The notes below the pieces were generated by a model, which was not told the origin of the DNA, ran no database searches, and saw only the letters and a list, made by a program, of their open reading frames with translations. 64,000 bases of DNA from UMGS1322 sp900550765 (lineage in GTDB: Bacteria > Bacillota > Clostridia > Christensenellales > QALW01), in assembly GCA_958448705.1 (NCBI GenBank), contig CAUDEY010000008.1:1-64000 (forward strand), given 5' to 3'. Positions 15,595-24,066 of this stretch are shown here, in pieces; position 1 is the stretch's first letter, and every line of letters starts with the position of its first letter. The position numbers were made by a program, and so were the translations under genes.

Positions 15595-16652
15595 CTTCTC
15601 ACTCCAAAATCTATATACCATTTATTAGATTCTTCTAACTTTGTTAATGTGAAACTTGTTCGACCGTAACGTACTAGCGTTTCTTGCATTACAGGTTCAC
15701 CAACTTTTAATACGCCAGCGTTTTCAAGACGGCCTTTTATCCATTTCCCTAGAATTTTCAGGTCATTTTCAGATCTGAGGTTTTTGTTTTTTTGCCCACT
15801 AACTTTACATGAAAATTCCCATCCGTCATCAGTTATAACATTGAATACAGCATCCTCGGTTCCGCTAACCGGATAATTCGGAAGTGTTGCAATTTCCGCA
15901 GGTACGATTAATTCAATCTCATACCAATGTCTTGGCATAATTAAACCATTTGGAGTTCTTCGCCCCTCACCGAAAAATACATTCAAATTACTTCTAGGCG
16001 CAACCTCATATCCCTTTAGCGGAATTTCAAAACCAATATTTGACAAATGATTTCGATAAGCTTCTACATCCGGTTCAGATATTTTCCGGACATGTTCATG
16101 ATTTTCGAGAAGTGGATTGGCATTTCTGAATTCAGTTATTTCTATATTCGAAATAACATCCGCTGATTTTACGTTTAAATCAGCAATAAAACCATTAAGC
16201 TGATTAACTATAGGTTGCTGAGAAACAAGAATAGCCGATTCATAAGTTCTATGTCCGCTGTCTATGATGCTGCTTAAATTATTCGAGCCAATTATACCGC
16301 TTTGCGCATTACCGTTTTGATCCACAAATGAATAAAGTTTTCCGTGGTACATGAAAGTGGTTACCAAATTAACTTGTCCAATATGATTTTCTTGCAAAAA
16401 TGAATTGAGATCGAGAGCGGCATTGTATTCCAAAGCTGTGAATTTCTCAAAATAATGCATTCCGATTGTAAGATTCATTCTATGTATATCATTTTGCTCT
16501 ACCATTCCTTTTAATTCAGTTAAGGAATCAGCGGTTATATATCCAACTGAAATATCTGCACCTTTATGAATTTGTAACTGTTCATAAAAACATTCAGAAA
16601 ACTTTCTAAATGGCGTTCTCATTGGCGGTAAGTTCGAAAACAATAGCTCCAT
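15591..16652 (-). CDS. NgoFVII-like restriction endonuclease, PLD-type
   Basis: A 353-aa nuclease of the NgoFVII family, which uses a phospholipase-D-like site. The visible motif is HGKLYSF, followed by GIIGSNNLSS, as in H-x-K-x(n)-G-S-x-N. Members cut DNA without metal and partner with cytosine methylases. The gene lies 13 bases after the methylase and overlaps the Z1 start by four. The target sequence cannot be inferred. Confidence 0.8.
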   Translation of the reverse strand: MELLFSNLPPMRTPFRKFSECFYEQLQIHKGADISVGYITADSLTELKGMVEQNDIHRMNLTIGMHYFEKFTALEYNAALDLNSFLQENHIGQVNLVTTFMYHGKLYSFVDQNGNAQSGIIGSNNLSSIIDSGHRTYESAILVSQQPIVNQLNGFIADLNVKSADVISNIEITEFRNANPLLENHEHVRKISEPDVEAYRNHLSNIGFEIPLKGYEVAPRSNLNVFFGEGRRTPNGLIMPRHWYEIELIVPAEIATLPNYPVSGTEDAVFNVITDDGWEFSCKVSGQKNKNLRSENDLKILGKWIKGRLENAGVLKVGEPVMQETLVRYGRTSFTLTKLEESNKWYIDFGVRR

Positions 16653-16665
16653 AATATGATACCCC

Positions 16666-17769
16666 TTATTTCATTTCATTATTAATGCGCTCCAAGCGTT
16701 CTTGTATAGATAATTTTTTTAGTTCTTCATATTCTTTTTCTAAATCGACACGCTTATACTCATCTGTAAATAACGGCATCAATCTCTTTGCAACAAGACG
16801 TACTCCTTCAGGAGGAACAGCATTGCCAATTTGCCTGCGTACCTCTGTAATATTGCCTGCAAATACGAAATCATCGGGGAAAGATTGTAATCTCGCTCTT
16901 TCTCTGTTTGTAAGAGGACGAGGCTCTGGATAATGATATCCCCATGTTCCGCCACCGCCGGCAGCAATAATTGTTTTTGCAGGTTCATTTCTGTTTATAC
17001 GGCGGTAAACGTGACTTATCATACCTTTGACATATAACGGACTGTCTTTAGGTATATCAGTAAAATTGCCCCCCTCCGGAATTAATTCTAACATTTGACG
17101 TGTTTTTTCTTTGCAACCCAATGGCTCATTGTTAAAAGGTACTTTCTCAACATCCTTAAGTGCTTCGCCTGCGGTGAAATATGGTTTATTTGTACTTGGA
17201 CCGCATATTGGTTTTGGATGTACAAAATTAAAACCTGTGTCTTTTCGTATTCCGACTATCAAAACTCGTTCTCTAAATTGAGGTACACCATATTCTGCAA
17301 AATTGTACAAATGCGGCTTAACAATATATCCGGGTGCAATTGTTTCGAAATCCTTGATAATCACATCGATAGCTTTTCCTTTGTTTGCAGTAAGCAATCC
17401 TTTAACATTTTCTGCAACAAAAGCCTTCGGCTTTTTTGCATCAACAAACTCCGCAAAATGTCGGAACAAACCGCCGCGTTTTCCATTTAACCCGGGTTGT
17501 TTCCATATAATTGAAAAGTCTTGACACGGAAAACCTCCTAAAACCAGATCGCATTCGGGGATATCTTTGTCTTGGTATGGGTTGATTTGAGTAATATCTC
17601 CGTGAACAATTACATTTCCGAAATAATTTGCAAATGATTGACAAGCCCATTCAGAAAAATCATTTGCCCATACTGTATCATATCCTTCTAAATGAAATCC
17701 AAGGTCTAACCCTCCGCAGCCGGAAAACAAAGAAATAACTTTGGGCTTATTATTGTTGCTTATAACCAT
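16666..17769 (-). CDS. DNA (cytosine-5) methyltransferase
   Basis: A 367-aa C5-cytosine methylase with the full motif series: SAM-binding LFSGCGGLDLG (motif I), GGFPCQDFS with catalytic C82 (IV), AENVKG with E120 (VI), QFRERV (VIII) and QIGNAVPP (X). It would protect the host DNA from the linked nuclease. The start overlaps the Vsr gene by 20 bases. All conserved motifs appear intact. Confidence 0.95.
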   Translation of the reverse strand: MVISNNNKPKVISLFSGCGGLDLGFHLEGYDTVWANDFSEWACQSFANYFGNVIVHGDITQINPYQDKDIPECDLVLGGFPCQDFSIIWKQPGLNGKRGGLFRHFAEFVDAKKPKAFVAENVKGLLTANKGKAIDVIIKDFETIAPGYIVKPHLYNFAEYGVPQFRERVLIVGIRKDTGFNFVHPKPICGPSTNKPYFTAGEALKDVEKVPFNNEPLGCKEKTRQMLELIPEGGNFTDIPKDSPLYVKGMISHVYRRINRNEPAKTIIAAGGGGTWGYHYPEPRPLTNRERARLQSFPDDFVFAGNITEVRRQIGNAVPPEGVRLVAKRLMPLFTDEYKRVDLEKEYEELKKLSIQERLERINNEMK

Positions 17770-18193
17770 TTGAAATACCTCTTTCTGCTTGTAAAGACCT
17801 TTCTATTAACTCGATACATCTATCAGTTTCTTTTAATATTTCAGTTTCCCAAAATCTAAGAACAATCCAGCCTTGTTCTTCTAAAGTCTGAGTCACTTCT
17901 ATATCACGTTCTATGTTACGCTTGATTTTTTGTTTCCAATATGAAGAATTTGTTCCTATTCGATCAACGCAAGCGTGATAATCTTTTCCGTGCCAAAATT
18001 CACTATCGCAAAATACAGCTACTCTTTTACTGATAAAAACTATATCTGGTTTGCCGATAAGTTTTTTGTAGTTTTTTCTATACCTATATCCTTTTGCCCA
18101 TAGCGCTTTTCGTAGAACAACTTCGATTTTACTATCTTTTGACCGAATTGCTTGCATATTCTTTTTTCTCTGCTCAGGAGTGTGATTATCCAT
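17750..18193 (-). CDS. vsr: Very short patch repair (Vsr) endonuclease
   Basis: A 147-aa Vsr-family mismatch nuclease. It typically nicks T:G mismatches formed when 5-methylcytosine deaminates, so it protects sites methylated by the adjacent C5 methylase. The family opening is recognisable (TPEQRKKNMQAIRSKDSKIE), as are KPDIVF, FCDSEFWHG and the C-terminal VLRFWETEI. The ATG at 18193 follows AAAGGGG; a GTG nine bases upstream is an alternative. Confidence 0.92.
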   Translation of the reverse strand: MDNHTPEQRKKNMQAIRSKDSKIEVVLRKALWAKGYRYRKNYKKLIGKPDIVFISKRVAVFCDSEFWHGKDYHACVDRIGTNSSYWKQKIKRNIERDIEVTQTLEEQGWIVLRFWETEILKETDRCIELIERSLQAERGISNGYKQQ

Positions 18194-18253
18194 ATTAATC
18201 ACCCCTTTGTATTAACTATGATATCACAATTGTTGTCCAATAAAACGAACTTA

Positions 18254-19120
18254 CTATATTTTAGAAAAATATTCTTCATCAATTTCATAATCTTTTATCT
18301 CTCTTACACCGATACCATATTCAGCCAACTTAGTCATAAACTCTTCACCGTCAATTAAATCTATTTGCTGTTTTCCGGGATTGCTAGCTTCTTCGATAGC
18401 TGGCTTAGAAAAAGATCCTGTTGTTATAAAAACTCCTTTTTCAATATCAGTTGTCAGAGAACCGCGAAAATCTCTTATCTCGGCAGCACCAACAGAACCT
18501 TGATAACGCTTGCACTGAAACGCTATATTAAAACTAAAAATACCGTTAATTCTTAATTTTCCAGTTCCGTCAATGCCTCCGTCTCCAGATTTTTTAGTAA
18601 CATGTACATCATCAAAACCACATTCTCTTAAGAGTCTTTGAGAAAGTTTTTCAAATGAATATGGATTCATTTTTATTAATATTTCATATAATTTTTTTCG
18701 CCACGGTTTAATTTCATCAGGTAAATCCAAGCCGCTATTTTCGAGTTGATCATCTGAAATTTCCGGAAAACTATTAGGCCTGGCTCTTTGATGAAAATTT
18801 TTTTGAATATATAAACCGTCAACAGACTTTTTATTTGAAAAATTTGGTGTTATTGTCCAAACACTTCTTGCACTATTGGCAATCGCACCATAGTTTTTTA
18901 ACAGTGTTCTAGCCCATGCTAATCTATAATGAATTTCAGACAAACTTGTACTGTTTAGGTGAGGAATATCTAAAATTTCATCTGACAATTTTAAGCCTGA
19001 AACTGCCTTTGCGTTGATTTCATCGTTTTTCCCCGAACCTCCAAGTTCTCTTAGCGCAACGTATGTTGCCTCCACAAGCTGAGCATATGTCGGCATCTGT
19101 ACATTTTCGTTTTGTTTCAT
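18254..19120 (-). CDS. Mrr-family restriction endonuclease
   Basis: A 288-aa protein with an N-terminal winged-helix Mrr_N region (about 10-95) and a C-terminal PD-(D/E)xK Mrr_cat domain. The catalytic elements are E157, D184 in the GDGGIDG loop and Q202-x-K204 (FQCKR). Mrr proteins often cleave modified DNA. One in the same operon as a cytosine methylase must either ignore that mark or require a different one. It begins directly at the end of the Xre gene (TAA then ATG). Confidence 0.88.
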   Translation of the reverse strand: MKQNENVQMPTYAQLVEATYVALRELGGSGKNDEINAKAVSGLKLSDEILDIPHLNSTSLSEIHYRLAWARTLLKNYGAIANSARSVWTITPNFSNKKSVDGLYIQKNFHQRARPNSFPEISDDQLENSGLDLPDEIKPWRKKLYEILIKMNPYSFEKLSQRLLRECGFDDVHVTKKSGDGGIDGTGKLRINGIFSFNIAFQCKRYQGSVGAAEIRDFRGSLTTDIEKGVFITTGSFSKPAIEEASNPGKQQIDLIDGEEFMTKLAEYGIGVREIKDYEIDEEYFSKI

Positions 19121-19348
19121 TTACAACTGCCTCTCAATATTTTCGTCTGAAACAATTTCTACGATATCATCCATCGTACAATCAAGAGCCGTACATATCT
19201 TCACAAGAACATCGCTGGAGATACTAGCGCCGTCTTTGCCCATTTTAGTGATTGTGGCAATGCTGATGCCAGCTTTTTCGGCGAGTTCTTTCTTTTTCAT
19301 ATCGCGGTCGATCAAAAGCTTGAACAATTTTTTATAGCTTGCGGCCAT
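19121..19348 (-). CDS. Xre-family regulator, likely controller of the R-M operon
   Basis: A 75-aa helix-turn-helix repressor/activator with the recognition segment KAGISIATITKMGKDG. It is first in the six-gene restriction-modification operon, where small Xre controller proteins commonly time methylase and nuclease expression. It probably binds near its own promoter at 19401-19429. The stop abuts the Mrr start. Confidence 0.85.
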   Translation of the reverse strand: MAASYKKLFKLLIDRDMKKKELAEKAGISIATITKMGKDGASISSDVLVKICTALDCTMDDIVEIVSDENIERQL

Positions 19349-19400
19349 TTTATTACACCTCGTAAGTAGTTATAGTCAGTGCATTATATCACTAATCCAC

Positions 19401-19429
19401 ATTATACCACACTGCGTGCCAAATAGCAA
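19401..19429 (-). promoter_or_regulatory. Promoter of the restriction-modification operon
   Basis: On the minus strand: TTGCTA (19429-19424), 17-bp spacer, TATAAT (19406-19401). An imperfect AGTG...CACT symmetry just downstream could be a controller site. Confidence 0.6.
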
Positions 19430-19560
19430 CAGCTTTCGGCAGAGAAATACTGCAATTTCAGCATTTGTCGACTTTTCGTTGCAAAGTTTCTGCTTTGTTT
19501 TATATGTCGTAAAATATTTTGTTTACTGCAGCGCATCTCAAACACTATTACGGGGACGCA

Positions 19561-19589
19561 TTGAAACACCGAGAAAAATATAGTATAAT
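19561..19589 (+). promoter_or_regulatory. Promoter of the SF1 helicase gene
   Basis: TTGAAA (19561-19566), 17-bp spacer, TATAAT (19584-19589). It diverges from the R-M promoter; the intergenic region of about 310 bp also holds one copy of the TACTGCAGCGCA repeat. Confidence 0.7.
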
Positions 19590-19656
19590 GAATGCAAACA
19601 ATTACCAAAATCCCACAGCCTATATAGGATCATATGAAAGATAGAGGTGTAAAACC

Positions 19657-22479
19657 ATGATTTCAGAAATGTTAAAAGTAGATGAGGCAATTTATGAAAG
19701 TAACAAGATTATTTGCCGTCAAATCAGTCGAATAGGCGAATCAACACGCGGAGAGATTTCCCAAGAAGTATTGGAATCATTACGACATTTTGTAGAACAC
19801 ATCATTCTCAAAGTATACGCAAATGGCAGAGATATAGAAGACACACACGACAATCTTAAAATTGCAGTCAAATATGCAAAAAGCAATCCTAAATTAATAC
19901 ATATATCTCGTTTTCATCATTTCTTACAGGTATCTGCGTCACATAGAGCGTTAAAGGAAGAAAACGCAGAGAGACTTATGATAAAATATTACGAATACTT
20001 GCTACGCATCAAAAACTTTTTGCGCGACAATTATTCTATGGATGTGCTTCAAAATCTCGAGCAATTCCCCTTGAATATTGATGACGAGTTAGTTGAGTAT
20101 TATGCCAAAATTGCAAATAAAGTCGATTCATACAGAACTCCTATACATGGAGAATTTCGCTATGACAGATTTTATGTGCAAAAAATCAAGCCGTTTTTTG
20201 CAAACAACAAAATATATTATGAAATAACATTTGTGTCGGCAAATGATAACGCAAGTAAAACAGATGGCATTATTGCTTTCACTGATATGGAAATAACCAG
20301 TTACTATGCGGTCAAATTTGCTATCGCCAATGACAATGTTGAAATATTTGATAAGCATATGCCGATTCGCGTTATTGTAGATTGGGAGGTAAATATTCGT
20401 CCTTGCGAACTTACGAACTTCAATAAAATATTGACAAACACCTCAAGAAGCTATGGACAAGCAGAACAACGAAACATCAACCGTTTTCTAACCCAAACAG
20501 GTTTTAGCTTATCAGAAATAATTTTGTTTTCTGACGAATCCTATGCACATGTAAGAAATCAGCTTGTTCCACCAACAACAGCAACACACTTTTTTGATTG
20601 CCTTGACACATGCAGAGATATAATTAAGCATAACTCTCCTGGAAGCAACATACTGCGCTACCTATTACATCACTTGAAAAATCGAATCCTCAAAAAGCAA
20701 TACAAAGATCTTTGGGTACGCAATTATCAAGATGGCAGTTGGAAACATATTGGTGCTAATATAAATCTTTCCAACCTTTATTTAGCAAACGAATGTATTC
20801 CGTTTGATGAAATGCCCTTCTGCTCCGGATTGAAAAACCATGTTCCAAGTCTTTCTGATTTGTTTGAGTGCCTGGATGCAACGGGCCGAGAACATGAAAT
20901 ACTAGCGTGGATCGTTCAAAACAACACCGAAAAGAAAAACGTACTTTTTACACCGCTTGAAAAGAACGAGGGGGGCAGATACATACTTGGTCAATTTAAT
21001 GATGTAGAAGCACTTATTTCTACATACAATCAAAAACTATACAATTCATCCAAGCAACAACTTCGTAAGATGATAGTCAAATATGATCATCTATTTATCG
21101 AACACTACAAAGAAAATACCGTATCAATTATTAACACAATTAAAAACCTAACGCAAAACGGCATTAATAACTATACTAACATGGTGAATTATTGGATGCA
21201 AACAACAAGCCCCGTACTTTGTGATGAAAAGCAAAACGCATTGCTTAATATGTTTTCTCAGTCCAAAGTAGCCCTTATTTATGGTTCAGCCGGCACAGGA
21301 AAAACATATTTGATAAACCACATATCAAATTTGTTTTCAAGCAAGTCTAGGCTATACTTAGCACAAACCAATCCAGCTGTAAACAATTTAAGGAGAAAAG
21401 TCACGGCATCTTCAAATTGTACATTTATGACAATTTCAAAATTCATAAGCAAAAGATACACGGGAAAAACGACATTTGATATTTTGATAATTGACGAGTG
21501 TAGCACCGTAAATAACCATGATATGAAAGAAGTCCTTAATCGAGCCAATTTCGAGTTGCTTATATTGGTTGGAGATACATACCAGATCGAATCTATAGAG
21601 TTTGGGAACTGGTTTGATTCTGTACGGTTCTTTTTACCTAATTCATCTGTATGCGAATTAACAAAGCCATATAGGAGCGACAGCAAGGAATTGCTTAATG
21701 TTTGGACAGATGTCAGAGAAATGAAGGGAGATATTTACGATCTTCTTCAGACCTATGGGTTCTCTGCCGTTTTGGATAAATCCATCTTTTCTCCTGCTGT
21801 ACATAATGAAATAATTCTATGTCTTAATTACGGGGGATTGTATGGCATAAATAATATAAATCATTTTCTGCAAGAAAGTAACTCTGGCAAGGCGATATGG
21901 AGAGGAATTCAACGCTACAAAGTGGGAGACCCAATTTTGTTCAATGATGCAGCTGATAACTTTTTCACACGAACAGCTGACCAAATTCCAATTGTACACA
22001 ATAACATGACTGGGCGTATTATTGATTTCCAGTTGCTTAACGAAGGAAAAGCAAACGAAGGAATACAATTCGACATTGAAATTGAAAGACCTCTCATTGA
22101 TATGGATACAAATGGCATGGATTTTACCATTGTCAGCAATGCTCCAAACGGGAACTCTATAATACGTTTCGTTGTAAACAAAAATAAGACAACCGACGAA
22201 GATGACGATGGTTCGTCAAAAGCAATAGTTCCGTTCCAAATTGCTTATGCTGTATCGATCCACAAAGCTCAAGGCTTAGAATATGATTCGGTAAAAGTTA
22301 TCATTACTGACGAAATAGATGAATTGATAACTCATAGTATTTTCTATACCGCAATAACTCGCGCAAGAAAATCACTAAAAATCTACTGGTCTCAACCTGT
22401 CGAAGAAAAAGTATTATCTCAGATTAAACCACAAGACCACAAGAAAGATGTATCTTTGCTAAAGCTCGAAATAACCTAA
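19657..22479 (+). CDS. Large SF1 (RecD/UvrD-like) helicase with novel N-terminus
   Basis: A 940-aa protein. The first 530 or so residues match nothing I recognise. The C-terminal part is an SF1 helicase: Walker A GSAGTGKT (543-550), Walker B IIDECS (about 610), a GDTYQI motif (III), HKAQGLEYDSV (about 869) and TAITRAR (motif VI, about 898). The last two resemble the RecD2/UvrD C-terminal domain. It is divergent from the R-M operon and flanked on both sides by a short repeat, as if acquired as a unit. It could be an independent defence gene or a DNA-processing partner of the R-M genes. Confidence 0.8.
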   Translation: MISEMLKVDEAIYESNKIICRQISRIGESTRGEISQEVLESLRHFVEHIILKVYANGRDIEDTHDNLKIAVKYAKSNPKLIHISRFHHFLQVSASHRALKEENAERLMIKYYEYLLRIKNFLRDNYSMDVLQNLEQFPLNIDDELVEYYAKIANKVDSYRTPIHGEFRYDRFYVQKIKPFFANNKIYYEITFVSANDNASKTDGIIAFTDMEITSYYAVKFAIANDNVEIFDKHMPIRVIVDWEVNIRPCELTNFNKILTNTSRSYGQAEQRNINRFLTQTGFSLSEIILFSDESYAHVRNQLVPPTTATHFFDCLDTCRDIIKHNSPGSNILRYLLHHLKNRILKKQYKDLWVRNYQDGSWKHIGANINLSNLYLANECIPFDEMPFCSGLKNHVPSLSDLFECLDATGREHEILAWIVQNNTEKKNVLFTPLEKNEGGRYILGQFNDVEALISTYNQKLYNSSKQQLRKMIVKYDHLFIEHYKENTVSIINTIKNLTQNGINNYTNMVNYWMQTTSPVLCDEKQNALLNMFSQSKVALIYGSAGTGKTYLINHISNLFSSKSRLYLAQTNPAVNNLRRKVTASSNCTFMTISKFISKRYTGKTTFDILIIDECSTVNNHDMKEVLNRANFELLILVGDTYQIESIEFGNWFDSVRFFLPNSSVCELTKPYRSDSKELLNVWTDVREMKGDIYDLLQTYGFSAVLDKSIFSPAVHNEIILCLNYGGLYGINNINHFLQESNSGKAIWRGIQRYKVGDPILFNDAADNFFTRTADQIPIVHNNMTGRIIDFQLLNEGKANEGIQFDIEIERPLIDMDTNGMDFTIVSNAPNGNSIIRFVVNKNKTTDEDDDGSSKAIVPFQIAYAVSIHKAQGLEYDSVKVIITDEIDELITHSIFYTAITRARKSLKIYWSQPVEEKVLSQIKPQDHKKDVSLLKLEIT

Positions 22480-22832
22480 TTATGAAATGCTGATTGCTGT
22501 TCATTGTGAACACGTTTCCAACAATAAAAATACATTAACTACTTTCTCGATTTTTTCAACCCATTATTCTTTGTCTACTGCAGCGCAAAATTTGACTTGA
22601 ATTCTGTGTCATTTTGAGTTACAATATCAGCAGAAAAGAAAAATGCCTCTCGTTCATAAGCGGGAGGTGTTTACCGTATTATTCCGCAAAAACCCTGCTG
22701 ACCACATAACTGACCACTTACCGTTTCGGAGTACTTGGAATATATGCAGAGAAGAGTGCCGAAGAGCATTGTTTTCGGAGCGGAAAGGGCTGAAAAAAGC
22801 CTATATAAGCAGAAAATGCCTTGCGATATCTC
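22480..22832. other. Right-end non-coding region of the element
   Basis: No gene is supported. It contains a third copy of the TTTGTYTACTG repeat (22569-22586), a promoter-like TTGAAT-17-TACAAT (22597-22625) with no gene behind it, a small CCTCTCG/CGGGAGG hairpin, and the right arm sites. Confidence 0.6.
22699..22717. repeat. Right arm-type integrase sites
   Basis: Two TGACCAC copies start at 22699 and 22711, 12 bp apart, matching the three at the left end. They lie about 115 bp inside the attR core. Confidence 0.6.
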
Positions 22833-22877
22833 TTTGGGACCATCAGGCCGCAGGTTCGAACCCTGTCACTCCGACCA
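22833..22877 (+). pseudogene. 3' half of host tRNA-Pro(UGG), attR side
   Basis: These 45 bases begin with the anticodon loop TTTGGGA and continue with the anticodon 3' strand (CCATC), variable loop, full T arm, acceptor 3' strand and encoded CCA. They complete the 5' half at 5193-5230. The natural terminator follows at once. Confidence 0.9.
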
Positions 22878-22878
22878 C

Positions 22879-22916
22879 GTCGCCGCAAGCTGCATATCGC
22901 TTGCGGCGACTTTTTT
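22879..22916 (+). terminator. Terminator of the original tRNA-Pro transcript
   Basis: GTCGCCGCAAGC pairs perfectly with GCTTGCGGCGAC, followed by six T residues. It starts two bases after the tRNA 3' half. Confidence 0.9.
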
Positions 22917-23060
22917 ACAAAAGCGCTCATTTCGCAGCGTCTCCTTTTCGCTGCTCGCTTGTAAACGCGCTTTTAACGGTTTCGCTTGCTACCAACCTTT
23001 TGCAGGTGTATGTCTATTAATTTTTTCGATGGCATCTTTTTTATAACTTCTTTACATTTC

Positions 23061-23102
23061 TAAGCGATTTCAGTATTTTTTACTGCAATCGCTTATTTTT
23101 TT
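23061..23102 (+). terminator. Rho-independent terminator in the post-element spacer
   Basis: TAAGCGATTTCAGTA (23061-23075) pairs with TACTGCAATCGCTTA (23081-23095) with one mismatch, then a T run. No gene lies directly upstream, so it may back up the tRNA terminator. Confidence 0.8.
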
Positions 23103-23113
23103 CAGAATGAGTA

Positions 23114-23141
23114 TTGACAAATAAAATTTTTCTGATATAAC
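23114..23141 (+). promoter_or_regulatory. Promoter of the nucleotidyltransferase-like gene
   Basis: TTGACA (23114-23119), 16-bp spacer, TATAAC (23136-23141), about 65 bases upstream of the start. Confidence 0.6.
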
Positions 23142-23206
23142 TTAACGATTTAGTTCTGCAGGACTGAATGGTTGGTTTGGGAAATAATTTTTAGGAGATA
23201 AACATA

Positions 23207-23839
23207 ATGCATGATTTCAGGTATGTAACAAAAAACGAGGCAAAACCTATAAAGAAAGAACTATATCAAATTCTTTACGAGGCGCAGGATTTAGTAAGAG
23301 ATAAGTTTACTTTTAGTTTTACACCGATCGGTAGTTCAAGCCATAACATGATAACCTATGATGTAAAATCAAATATCGGTTTTGATTTTGATATCAACAT
23401 TGAGGTCAATGACGATAATGAGGATTTCGAGCTGAAAGAAATACGGACGATAATCCGTACTGCTATTGACCGTATTGCGTCTCGCTATGGATACAGGTTT
23501 TGCGAAGATTCCACAAGAGTACTGACCATTAAGAAAGTCAACACTTTTACTTCTCATATTATTCATAGCTGCGATTTTGCAATAGTGTATAACTGCGCTG
23601 ATGGCAGACAACAGTATATTCGGTTCAATAAAGATAACAACTATTATTCTTGGGAATATCAGGGCAAAGGTTTTGCTGATCTGAATAAAAAAATGTACTG
23701 GCTGAAAAAGAACGGGTTATGGGGAAATTTGCAGGATTATTATATCGAAAAGAAAAACGCAAATCCGGACAAGCACTCTCGCTCAATTTTTGCGGAGTCA
23801 ATAAATGAAATGTGTCAGAAAAACGGCTATCGCAAATAG
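23207..23839 (+). CDS. Nucleotidyltransferase-fold-like protein
   Basis: A 210-aa protein of uncertain function. PIGSSSHNM followed by GFDFDINIEV (about 43-69) resembles the G-S...D-x-D core of nucleotidyltransferases, with DFD the likely metal site. The C-terminal part carries a strongly conserved-looking RQQYIRFNKDNN and NPDKHSRSIF. I believe this is a recurring Clostridia family without assigned role. RBS AGGAGATAAAC. It lies between the integrated element and an integrase relic, so it may be cargo of an older insertion. Toxin or defence nucleotidyltransferase is only a possibility. Confidence 0.55.
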   Translation: MHDFRYVTKNEAKPIKKELYQILYEAQDLVRDKFTFSFTPIGSSSHNMITYDVKSNIGFDFDINIEVNDDNEDFELKEIRTIIRTAIDRIASRYGYRFCEDSTRVLTIKKVNTFTSHIIHSCDFAIVYNCADGRQQYIRFNKDNNYYSWEYQGKGFADLNKKMYWLKKNGLWGNLQDYYIEKKNANPDKHSRSIFAESINEMCQKNGYRK

Positions 23840-23849
23840 CCTATTCTTT

Positions 23850-24066
23850 CCTTCGTACAGATGATCGTTAATCATGGTGACACAGCCTGTCCCAGGTTTG
23901 CGTATTTTGGGCGTATACGGCTTGAATTCAATCTGAGAGGTATCTTTCTTTGTCGGCTCAATCGTCGGCATTTGGGGGTTTGTGCCGCCGATTTTGCGGC
24001 CTATCCGCACCGCTGCCTGCCTCTGCATTGTGTCGGTGATATGGCTGTAAATATTAAGCGTAGTGC
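23850..24066 (-). pseudogene. Relic of a tyrosine integrase C-terminus
   Basis: Minus-strand translation gives TTLNIYSHITDTMQRQAAVR, then a stretch ending KIRKPGTGCVTMINDHLYEG, closely matching residues about 352-425 of integrase 1, including the nucleophile tyrosine. The rest of the gene is missing on both sides. It lies outside the present attR, so it marks an earlier related element at or near this locus. Confidence 0.8.

Larger units (their letters stand above)
5224..22839. mobile_element. Integrative mobilizable element in the tRNA-Pro anticodon loop
   Basis: The element of about 17.6 kb is bounded by direct copies of TTTGGGA (5224-5230 and 22833-22839), which are the crossover core inside the split tRNA-Pro. 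Arm-type repeats (TGACCAC, 12 bp apart) lie just inside both ends. Inside are two tyrosine integrases, an excisionase-like protein, a MobP-type relaxase with accessory protein, and cargo for restriction-modification and possible phage defence. No type IV secretion genes are present, so transfer would need a helper. A substitute tRNA-Pro gene is carried next to attL. Confidence 0.85.

Noticed and set aside
22643..23020. Open frames across the attR and tRNA 3' half
   Set aside because: They run through the tRNA half and its terminator, so they are not genes.
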